Source of the DNA: Bacteroidales bacterium
GTDB taxonomy: Bacteria; Bacteroidota; Bacteroidia; Bacteroidales; ML635J-15
Direction: 5' to 3'
Length of the DNA: 12,592 nucleotides
Assembly: GCA_028696755.1 (NCBI GenBank)
Contig: JAQVGK010000039.1
Coordinates: 1 to 12,592 of the forward strand
Part shown: positions 6,915 through 12,592 of the stretch, piece by piece
How the letters are laid out: each line of letters starts with the position of its first letter
How positions within the stretch are numbered: position 1 is the stretch's first letter
The notes under the pieces: generated by a model
What the model was told of the DNA's origin: nothing
Seen by the model: the letters and a program-made list of their open reading frames with translations, nothing else
The model's database searches: none
Translations under genes and position numbers: made by a program

Positions 6915-8147
6915 TTGAATTTTCCTTTTTACATAGCACGACGTTATCTGATTTCAAAAAAATCAAGAAATGCAATAAATATCATTTCTCTTGTCTCGGT
7001 TTTAGGCGTTGCTACAGGCACGGCTGCCCTGATCATTATCCTTTCGGTTTTTAACGGTTTTGATGATTTGCTAAAAAGGCTTTATAATTCTTTTGATCCT
7101 GATATTAAAATTGTTGCGGCAAAAGGTAAAACCTTCGAACCAGATTCTAAATTTATTAAAACTCTAAAAGAAGCAGATTTTATTAAAGCGTATTCTTTCT
7201 GTTTGGAAGAAAATGCAATGCTCGTTTATGGAGAGAAACAAATAATCGCAACCATAAAGGGGGTAGATAAAAAATACGAAGAGGTTACTGGCCTCGACAC
7301 AATGATTGTGAAAGGCGAATATAGGCTCGAAACTCCTGAGGTAATGTGTGGAATCGCTGGTCAAGGGATAGCCTATAATCTGGGTATAAGCATTGACTAT
7401 GCTTATCCACTTAAGATTTATATTCCAAGTAGAACAAAAAAAATTACAGGAAGCTTTTCGGATGCAGCAGATAATATTAATCAATCAATGGTTTACGCTG
7501 CCGGTATTTTTTCGATTCAACAGGAGTACGACACCAAATATTTTATTATGCCGCTTGCCGAAGTTGCTCAACTTCTCGAATACGAAAATAGAATTAGCTC
7601 AGCCGAAATTAAAATCAAGAAAAATGCTGACATAAAAAAGTCGGTAAGCTATTTACAGGAAAAACTTGGTGCAAATTTCGAAGTGCAGGACAGAAACAAA
7701 CAACACGAATATGCATATAAAATTATGCAATCGGAAAAATGGGCCATTTTTATGATTTTAGTTTTTATTCTATTAATAGCATCTTTTAATGTTATTGGTT
7801 CTTTAACTATGCTAATCATTGAGAAGAAAAACGATATACAGATTCTAAAAAGCCTAGGCGCAGAAAATAATACCATACGAAATATTTTCTTTCTCGAAGG
7901 TCTGTTTATCTCTGGGGCAGGTGCAATAATCGGACTCGTTGTTGGAACTCTGGTTTGTCTTGCTCAAATACATTTTGGAATTGTTAAACTTGGAACAGGT
8001 GGATCTTTTATTATCGAAAATTATCCGGTAATGATAAATCCAACCGATTTTTTCTGGGTTTTTATAACTGTAATGATTATCGGAACTTTTGCAGCTTGGT
8101 ATCCAGTTAGGTATATCACCAGAAAATTTGCAAAAGTTGAACAGTAG
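6915..8147 (+). CDS. LolC/LolE-type ABC transporter permease (FtsX/MacB fold)
   Basis: This 410-aa inner-membrane protein has the four-helix MacB/FtsX layout. TM1 lies at about 20-46, preceded by the family N-terminus NFPFYIARRYLISKKSRNAINIIS. A periplasmic domain spans about 50-270. TM2-TM4 lie near 276-302, 325-352 and 378-396. The cytoplasmic loop IIEKKNDIQILKSLGAENNTIRNIFFLEG (301-329) is the coupling segment that contacts the ATPase. In LolCDE this protein extracts lipoproteins from the inner membrane for outer-membrane sorting; the Bacteroidota homologue commonly follows rbfA. No ATPase (LolD) gene is adjacent. The start is the TTG at 6915, 2 nt after the rbfA stop: no in-frame ATG or GTG is near, and the family N-terminus begins exactly there. 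Whether it acts as LolC, LolE or both is not decidable here. Confidence 0.88.
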   Translation: MNFPFYIARRYLISKKSRNAINIISLVSVLGVATGTAALIIILSVFNGFDDLLKRLYNSFDPDIKIVAAKGKTFEPDSKFIKTLKEADFIKAYSFCLEENAMLVYGEKQIIATIKGVDKKYEEVTGLDTMIVKGEYRLETPEVMCGIAGQGIAYNLGISIDYAYPLKIYIPSRTKKITGSFSDAADNINQSMVYAAGIFSIQQEYDTKYFIMPLAEVAQLLEYENRISSAEIKIKKNADIKKSVSYLQEKLGANFEVQDRNKQHEYAYKIMQSEKWAIFMILVFILLIASFNVIGSLTMLIIEKKNDIQILKSLGAENNTIRNIFFLEGLFISGAGAIIGLVVGTLVCLAQIHFGIVKLGTGGSFIIENYPVMINPTDFFWVFITVMIIGTFAAWYPVRYITRKFAKVEQ

Positions 8148-8396
8148 TTTATTTATTCATTAGCTTCGTTGCGCCGTACTGATTCGCAAACTGGTGGAGA
8201 AGTTAAGGATACAGCCGATTTGTCATTGGCCGTCACCACCCTAATTCTTTCAGCAAAATACGGTGATGACAGAACTGTGAAGGCAAAACGCAAAGTTAAC
8301 TTGTTGCTCGCTTACTTCGGTGGTTCGACAACTTCGAGAACCTCAGCTACCGTACCAACCTTAGCTCAGCACAAGTTGCTCACTCCAAGTTTTTTT

Positions 8397-8480
8397 TTAA
8401 CGCGAACCGAAGCTCCGCGAAGCGAATTATCGAATTAACACCTTAACCTAAATTCGTGTAATTCGCGAAATTCGCGTTAA
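8397..8480. repeat. 10-bp inverted repeat enclosing 64 bp
   Basis: TTAACGCGAA at 8397-8406 is the exact reverse complement of TTCGCGTTAA at 8471-8480. The right arm is the end of the 9-mer tandem array. Either a long-looped hairpin or terminal inverted repeats of a very small element would explain it. Confidence 0.6.
8452..8478 (+). repeat. Three tandem 9-bp near-repeats
   Basis: ATTCGTGTA, ATTCGCGAA and ATTCGCGTT follow one another without gaps and share ATTCG(T/C)G. The junction also forms the palindrome TTCGCGAA at 8462-8469. Confidence 0.65.
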
Positions 8481-8589
8481 GTTTTTAGAAGGCGTCAGCA
8501 AAAATACGTGAATTAATTTAGCTAATTGTGTTCGACTTCTTATTGAGTATTCCTTGCAATTTATTGAATTGCCTAACAATCAGCTAGTT

Positions 8590-8630
8590 ATGCAAATCTG
8601 TTATTGGTAGTCCCAAAAGGCGATTTGCAT
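8590..8630. repeat. 9-bp inverted repeat with 23-nt loop
   Basis: ATGCAAATC at 8590-8598 pairs perfectly with GATTTGCAT at 8622-8630. No T-run follows, so it is not an intrinsic terminator. It could be an RNA hairpin or a protein-binding site. Confidence 0.5.
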
Positions 8631-8679
8631 TGCACTGGTATGAATAGAGTGTTTTAGCGAAAACTATGTTATTGGTAGT
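8599..8679 (+). repeat. 13-bp direct repeat, two copies 68 bp apart
   Basis: TGTTATTGGTAGT occurs at 8599-8611 and again at 8667-8679. The first copy lies in the loop of the 8590-8630 inverted repeat, so the two structures are interleaved upstream of the hybrid kinase gene. Confidence 0.6.
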
Positions 8680-8773
8680 TTAGATATTTTTACAAAGTTT
8701 CTCTTGCGTTTCTTCAAAAACAGCTTGCGGAATTCTTTAAACAATTTATTTTCTGCAACATTTATATAGCAAA

Positions 8774-8811
8774 ATTATACACGTAACAAAACTTTACAAA
8801 AAACGTATAAT
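8774..8811. promoter_or_regulatory. Short inverted repeat close to the kinase start
   Basis: ATTATAC at 8774-8780 and GTATAAT at 8805-8811 form a perfect 7-bp inverted repeat, extended imperfectly inwards by ACGT on both sides. It lies 19 nt before the ATG at 8830 and could be an operator or part of the promoter. It could also be chance in AT-rich DNA. I find no TAnnTTTG element on the plus strand here. Confidence 0.25.
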
Positions 8812-8829
8812 CGACTGTGTGTTCTAAAA

Positions 8830-11772
8830 ATGAAACTTGTTCCGGAAATATTAAATCTTGTCGAAGCTATTGCTAATTCATCGGACAATGGTCTCTTTAT
8901 TGTTGATAAAGAACAGGTGGTTGTTTCCGTAAATAAGCATATTGAAAGCATTTTGGGATTGACAAAAGAGGAGCTTGTTGATAAAAATATTCGCGATGTT
9001 TTACTTTTATCACACAACGATGACGTAGCTTTATTTATCCAAAAAAATGGACAAAATGTAAATCTTGGGATAAGTAAAGTTAAATTGTCAGATGACTTTA
9101 TCGCTCTTGTCACAACAGTATTTGAAGAAAAGCAAGAAGAAAATTTGTTTTGCCGAAAGATTTTCGATTTTATACCCGATATTATTTCTATCCATGATAA
9201 AGAGAACAAAGTTCTTTATTACAATAAATCCGGATTAGATTTCTTAGGGAAAAGTCAAAATGATGTTATCGGCGAAAAATGTTTTACACTAATTGGTCGC
9301 ACAAACGAATGCGCCGACTGCCCTGCAAAAATTTGCCTTAAGACTGGTACTGTTGTTCAAAAATTAAGGTTTTTTCCCGATTTTGATAAATGGCTCGATA
9401 TTAGAGCATATCCTATAATTTCCCCGGATGGAAAAATTGATTCTGTTATTGAACATTTGAGGGATGTTACAACTCAAATCAAAGCAGAAGAAGAATTGCA
9501 AAGAACCAAAAACGAGTGGAAGCAAATCTTTGATGCAATTGGTCATCCAACAGTAATACTAAGTCCTGATAAATATATAATCGAGGCTAATAATGCAGTT
9601 TCATTCTTGTTTAACAAATCAAGAGAAGAAATTATTGGTAAGAAATGTTTTGAGGTTTTTCATATTTCAAATCCTGAGAGCGCTACAAATTGTCCGATGG
9701 ATGAAATGCTGAAAAACGGTCGCTTCGAAAGTTCGACAATGGAAATCGACACAGTTTCGGGTAAATTTCTCGTTTCGTGTACACCTGTTTTTGATGATAA
9801 TGGCAATATTCAAAAAATTATTCACGTAGCAACCGACATTACTCTTCTAAAGGAGACAGAGTCGAACCTAAGCGAAAGCGAGCACAAACTGGGATTATTA
9901 ATGGATAATATTCCGGGAGTAGCATATCGTTGTAAACTTGATAAAGACTGGACAATGCTATTTCTATCGAGAGGCTGCAAAGCTCTTACTGGATACGATC
10001 CCGATGAGTTTATTGAGAGCAAAGTTCTTAAATACGGAGACATAATTCATCCTGATGACAGAAAAAAGGTGTGGGAAGATGTTAGCAGAAGTATCCCAAA
10101 ACAAAAGCCCTTTGTGCTCGAATTTAGAATGATTACCAAATCTGGTAAGATCAAGCATGTTTGGGAGCGCGGTAAAGTGGTTAAAAGGCATGGACAGGAG
10201 TTTGTCGAAGGTGTAATATTTGATATTACCGAGCGAAAAACTGCCGAAATTGAATTGCAAAACAGCGAGGAAAAATACCGGTTGTTGATTGAGAATCAAA
10301 ACGATCTTATTGTAAAGGTTGACAACTGGGGCAGATTTACTTATGTTAGTCCAACCTATTGCAAAATATTTGGTAAAAATGAAGATGAGCTTTTGAATAC
10401 TAGCTTTATGCCACTTGTGCATGACGACGATAGGGAGCAAACAGCAAAGGCAATGAGTACTCTTAAATATTATCCTCATACTTGCTACGTTGAGCAAAGA
10501 GCAATGACCACAAATGGCTGGCGCTGGTTTGCATGGAGCGACAAGGCAATTCTTGGAGATGATAATGAGATTAAAGAAATTATTGGCGTAGGACGAGATA
10601 TTACCGAACGTAAGATCATAGAATTCGAGCTTGTTAAGTCTAAAGAAAAGGCAGAGGAAAGCGATAAGTTAAAATCTGCATTTTTAGCCAATATGAGCCA
10701 CGAAATTCGCACACCGATGAATGGTTTAATTGGGTTTAGCGAACTAATCTCACAACCTGGATTAGAAGAGAGTGAGAGAATTAGATATGCATCAATAATA
10801 AACTCTTCTTGTAACCAGTTGCTTAAAATTGTTAACGATTTGATTGACATCTCTCAAATTGAGACCAAGCAAATGAGAGTGATAAAAGAAACATTTGAGA
10901 TTAGCGAAGTGATAGAAGAGCTTATTCAATTTTACAAACCACAAGCCGAGGCAAAAAATATTGCATTTATATTCAATGGCAGTGTAGGTCAAAATTGTAA
11001 AATATTTACTGATAAAACAAAACTAAATCAAATATTATCTAATCTGATAAGTAATGCTATCAAATTTACTACCGAAGGTGAGGTTAGTATTGGTTTTAGC
11101 TGTGAAGAAAACTATGTGAGATTTTTTGTTCGAGATACTGGTAAGGGGATTGATCCAGCGAACCACAGCATTATCTTTGACCGATTTAGACAAGTTGAAA
11201 ATGACAAACTTGAGTATGGAGGTACAGGCTTGGGATTATCAATTGCGAGTGCTTATTGCGAATTGTTAGGAGGGAAAATAACCGTTGAATCGGAGTCGGG
11301 AACAGGCAGTGAATTCAGTTTTACAATTCCAGCCGATAATTTAAGTATTGCCAATCCTGCAACAACTAAAATAGACTCAAAATTAAATTACAATTTTTCT
11401 GGTTTTACAATTTTAGTTGCAGAAGACGAAAAAATAAACTTTCAATTAATGCAAACTATACTAAAGAAAACTGGAGCCGAGATTGTAAGGGCATCAAATG
11501 GTTACGAAGCGATAGAAAGTGTGCAAAATCAAGATTCAAGAATAGACATTGTTCTTATGGACATAAAAATGCCAGGCTTAAATGGCTCTGATGCACTTAC
11601 CGAAATCAAAAGAATAAATCCCGGATTACCAGTAATTGCATGCACAGCATACGTACAAAGCGAGGAGGCAAGCATGTTTTACGAACAAGGATTTGATGAT
11701 TATATTCCAAAGCCTGTTAACCGGCAAAACCTACTAAGCATAATCGAAAAAAATCTTACAAAAAAAGCCTGA
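8830..11772 (+). CDS. Soluble hybrid sensor histidine kinase: five PAS domains, HisKA, HATPase, receiver
   Basis: This 980-aa protein has no membrane segment or signal peptide, so it senses in the cytoplasm. Five PAS domains are predicted: about 8-97 (degenerate), 107-222, 228-345, 350-473 and 480-600; the last four end in D(V/I)T PAC motifs. HisKA at about 613-680 has the phospho-acceptor H624 in MSHEIRTPMNG. The HATPase has N738/N742 in NLISNAIKF, DTGKGI at 769-774 and GGTGLGLS at 797-804. The receiver (860-975) has the acidic pair E865/D866, phospho-site D911 in MDIKMPG, T939 and K961, so both halves look active. PAS2 carries C151, C161 and C164 (C-x9-CxxCP) plus C169; PAS3 keeps C273 and C288. 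No output or HPt domain is present, so phosphate must pass to a separate HPt/regulator encoded elsewhere. The ATG at 8830 opens the first PAS region without a Shine-Dalgarno sequence. Confidence 0.93.
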   Translation: MKLVPEILNLVEAIANSSDNGLFIVDKEQVVVSVNKHIESILGLTKEELVDKNIRDVLLLSHNDDVALFIQKNGQNVNLGISKVKLSDDFIALVTTVFEEKQEENLFCRKIFDFIPDIISIHDKENKVLYYNKSGLDFLGKSQNDVIGEKCFTLIGRTNECADCPAKICLKTGTVVQKLRFFPDFDKWLDIRAYPIISPDGKIDSVIEHLRDVTTQIKAEEELQRTKNEWKQIFDAIGHPTVILSPDKYIIEANNAVSFLFNKSREEIIGKKCFEVFHISNPESATNCPMDEMLKNGRFESSTMEIDTVSGKFLVSCTPVFDDNGNIQKIIHVATDITLLKETESNLSESEHKLGLLMDNIPGVAYRCKLDKDWTMLFLSRGCKALTGYDPDEFIESKVLKYGDIIHPDDRKKVWEDVSRSIPKQKPFVLEFRMITKSGKIKHVWERGKVVKRHGQEFVEGVIFDITERKTAEIELQNSEEKYRLLIENQNDLIVKVDNWGRFTYVSPTYCKIFGKNEDELLNTSFMPLVHDDDREQTAKAMSTLKYYPHTCYVEQRAMTTNGWRWFAWSDKAILGDDNEIKEIIGVGRDITERKIIEFELVKSKEKAEESDKLKSAFLANMSHEIRTPMNGLIGFSELISQPGLEESERIRYASIINSSCNQLLKIVNDLIDISQIETKQMRVIKETFEISEVIEELIQFYKPQAEAKNIAFIFNGSVGQNCKIFTDKTKLNQILSNLISNAIKFTTEGEVSIGFSCEENYVRFFVRDTGKGIDPANHSIIFDRFRQVENDKLEYGGTGLGLSIASAYCELLGGKITVESESGTGSEFSFTIPADNLSIANPATTKIDSKLNYNFSGFTILVAEDEKINFQLMQTILKKTGAEIVRASNGYEAIESVQNQDSRIDIVLMDIKMPGLNGSDALTEIKRINPGLPVIACTAYVQSEEASMFYEQGFDDYIPKPVNRQNLLSIIEKNLTKKA

Positions 11773-11795
11773 CAGATTGCCAGGCTTTTCATTTT
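11763..11795. terminator. Bidirectional intrinsic terminator overlapping the kinase stop codon
   Basis: AAAAGCCTG at 11763-11771 pairs with CAGGCTTTT at 11781-11789, a 9-bp stem with a 9-nt loop. On the plus strand the stem runs into TTTTCATTTTT; on the minus strand it runs into an A-tract complement that reads as T. The kinase stop codon TGA (11770-11772) lies inside the left arm and loop. It sits between convergent genes and can end both transcripts. Confidence 0.85.
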
Positions 11796-11808
11796 TATGC
11801 TGTGTTTC

Positions 11809-12592
11809 TTAATGAATGAAAATCAATTGAACAATAATGTAAACCGGTAATAAAACAATTAAAGAGAATTTAATCATATAACCAAAGAAACTTGGCATAT
11901 TGATTTTGTTTTCTTCTGCAATTGCTTTAACCATAAAGTTAGGTCCGTTACCAATGTATGTCATTGCACCAAAGAATACTGCACCGAGACAAATTGCTGT
12001 AAGGAATACCTCTGGAATTCCAGCAACAAGTTCGTGTCCTTCCATATGCATACCAAGAGCAAGATTATGAAACGAAACTGCCGTAGGTGCATTGTCGAGG
12101 AATGAGCTTAGTGCTCCTGTTGCATAGTAAAACTGTGCTGGCTCTGTTATACCGAATGATGCCGCATTTGCCGATAAATAAAGCAGTGCTGGAACCATTG
12201 TTACAAAAATACCTAAGAAAAGGAAGGCCACTTCGATAATTGGTGTCCAAGTAAATTTATTTGCTTCACGTACGTGCTTTTTGGTTAACAATAACGAAAG
12301 TACTGCCATTGTAAGGATAACTCCTTCGCGAATAAAACCGAAATAATGGTTCTCATGAATAATATCAATATATTGACCGTTTAAGAAAGCAACTGATGCA
12401 ACAACACCGGCTAACCATAAAAAGTTAAGATTTCCTTTAAGTCTGATTGGCTCTACATTGGTGTTATCAAACTGTATATTCTCGAGAGGCTCTTTTTTGT
12501 AGTAGTATGAATCAACAATGAAATAAATTATAAGCAATAAAGCATTTGTTAATGCCCACTCAGGTAGCATGTGGAAGAACCAGGTAAATTCT
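11809..12592 (-). CDS. nhaD: NhaD-family Na+/H+ antiporter, C-terminal part (5' end outside the window)
   Basis: The frame is open from the right edge to the stop at 11809-11811, giving 260 codons. The codons before the first ATG at 12570 (EFTWFFH) read on smoothly, so that Met is internal and about 150-200 residues are missing. Family marks of the ion-transporter/NhaD group are GALSSFLDNAPTAVSFHNLALG, the re-entrant hairpin with the DNAPT motif, and GAVFFGAMTYIGNGPNFMVKAIAE, the second motif with GNGPN. Six or more hydrophobic segments are visible. NhaD proteins expel Na+ or Li+ in exchange for H+ at the inner membrane, mostly at alkaline pH. The gene converges on the hybrid kinase and shares its terminator, so the two are not co-transcribed. 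Confidence 0.88.
   Translation of the reverse strand, partial: EFTWFFHMLPEWALTNALLLIIYFIVDSYYYKKEPLENIQFDNTNVEPIRLKGNLNFLWLAGVVASVAFLNGQYIDIIHENHYFGFIREGVILTMAVLSLLLTKKHVREANKFTWTPIIEVAFLFLGIFVTMVPALLYLSANAASFGITEPAQFYYATGALSSFLDNAPTAVSFHNLALGMHMEGHELVAGIPEVFLTAICLGAVFFGAMTYIGNGPNFMVKAIAEENKINMPSFFGYMIKFSLIVLLPVYIIVQLIFIH

Larger units (their letters stand above)
8160..8480. repeat. Putative dispersed intergenic repeat or mobile-element relic
   Basis: The composition differs sharply from the flanks. It contains a possible hairpin at 8318-8352 (CGGT-GGTTC paired with GAACC-bulge-ACCG), an oligo-T run at 8391-8398, an inverted 10-mer (8397-8406 with 8471-8480), and three near-identical 9-mers at 8452-8478. 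Phrases such as GGTTCGACAACTTCGAGAACC-like arms and CTCAGCACAAGT resemble intergenic repeats I associate with Bacteroidota genomes, but this is memory, not a search. The right end probably coincides with TTCGCGTTAA at 8471-8480; the left end near 8160 is less certain. Confidence 0.5.
8148..8829. other. 682-bp intergenic region without a supported gene
   Basis: This stretch between the permease and the hybrid kinase has two parts. Positions 8160-8480 are repeat-rich and richer in G+C (about 45% over 8161-8400 by hand count, against about a third in the flanking genes). Positions 8481-8829 are AT-rich, with short inverted and direct repeats and presumably the kinase promoter. I see no RNA gene. 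A weak ORF at 8169-8438 is rejected as a protein. I also see no convincing terminator after the permease gene. Confidence 0.7.

Noticed and set aside
8169..8438. Plus-strand 89-aa reading frame starting with TTG
   Set aside because: Weak start, no recognisable domain, low-complexity Ser/Thr/Leu composition, and it lies inside the repeat-rich island; its openness follows from the higher G+C.
8571..8630. Integron attC-like text (GCCTAACAAT ... GTTATGC)
   Set aside because: The core-site pairing and the imperfect palindrome of attC are missing, and no integrase or cassette genes are visible.
8770..8777. Minus-strand TAATTTTG upstream of the kinase
   Set aside because: It points away from the kinase into gene-free DNA; probably chance.
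8806..8811. TATAAT as a sigma70-like -10 box of the kinase gene
   Set aside because: Bacteroidota promoters use TAnnTTTG; the upstream GTAACA is a poor -35, and TATAAT is common by chance in such AT-rich DNA.
12065..12250. Minus-strand 61-aa frame within the antiporter region
   Set aside because: Out-of-frame shadow of the well-supported NhaD-type coding sequence.

Overview
The window looks like a stretch of chromosome from a Bacteroidota bacterium, probably Bacteroidales/Marinilabiliales-like. The evidence is low G+C (about one third in the genes), near absence of Shine-Dalgarno sequences, several TAnnTTTG-type -7 promoter elements, PorT-like outer-membrane barrels, and an rbfA gene followed directly by a LolC/E-type permease. 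The order-level placement is a guess. Seven genes are complete and two run off the window edges. I see no tRNA, rRNA, CRISPR array, prophage or intact insertion sequence.

Left part (1-3637), cell-envelope proteins. A minus-strand pair encodes a secreted beta-barrel protein (2910-2149) and, 12 nt downstream, a large exported WD40-repeat protein (2136 to beyond position 1). The last visible part of the WD40 protein matches the linker that in related Bacteroidota proteins precedes a caspase-like (C14) domain, which would lie outside the window. Facing away is a PorT-type beta-barrel gene (3029-3637). The 118 bp between the divergent genes hold two candidate -7 elements that point towards each other.

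Middle (3694-8147). A two-gene operon with its own promoter (TATATTTG at 3662) encodes an AlgI-like MBOAT membrane O-acyltransferase and, overlapping by 1 nt, an AlgX/AlgJ-like periplasmic SGNH partner. Together they probably O-acetylate an extracellular or periplasmic glycan. Next comes rbfA (30S maturation), with a promoter that leaves almost no leader, followed 2 nt later by a TTG-started LolC/E-type lipoprotein-releasing permease.

Intergenic island (8148-8829). This is the only long gene-free stretch. Its first ~320 bp are clearly richer in G+C than the neighbours and full of short direct and inverted repeats, which suggests a dispersed intergenic repeat or the relic of a small mobile element. 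The remaining ~350 bp are AT-rich, with an inverted-repeat hairpin and a 13-bp direct repeat.

Right part (8830-12592). A soluble 980-aa hybrid histidine kinase has five predicted PAS domains, two of them with a C...CP cysteine pattern, then HisKA, HATPase and a C-terminal receiver. A hairpin terminator overlaps its stop codon and also serves the convergent gene, the 3' end of an NhaD-type Na+/H+ antiporter that continues past the right edge.

No clearly new multi-gene system is visible. The points most worth a second look are the WD40/caspase-type protein at the left edge, the AlgX-like protein lacking the usual Asp of the DxHW motif, the Cys-bearing PAS domains, and the repeat island at 8160-8480.
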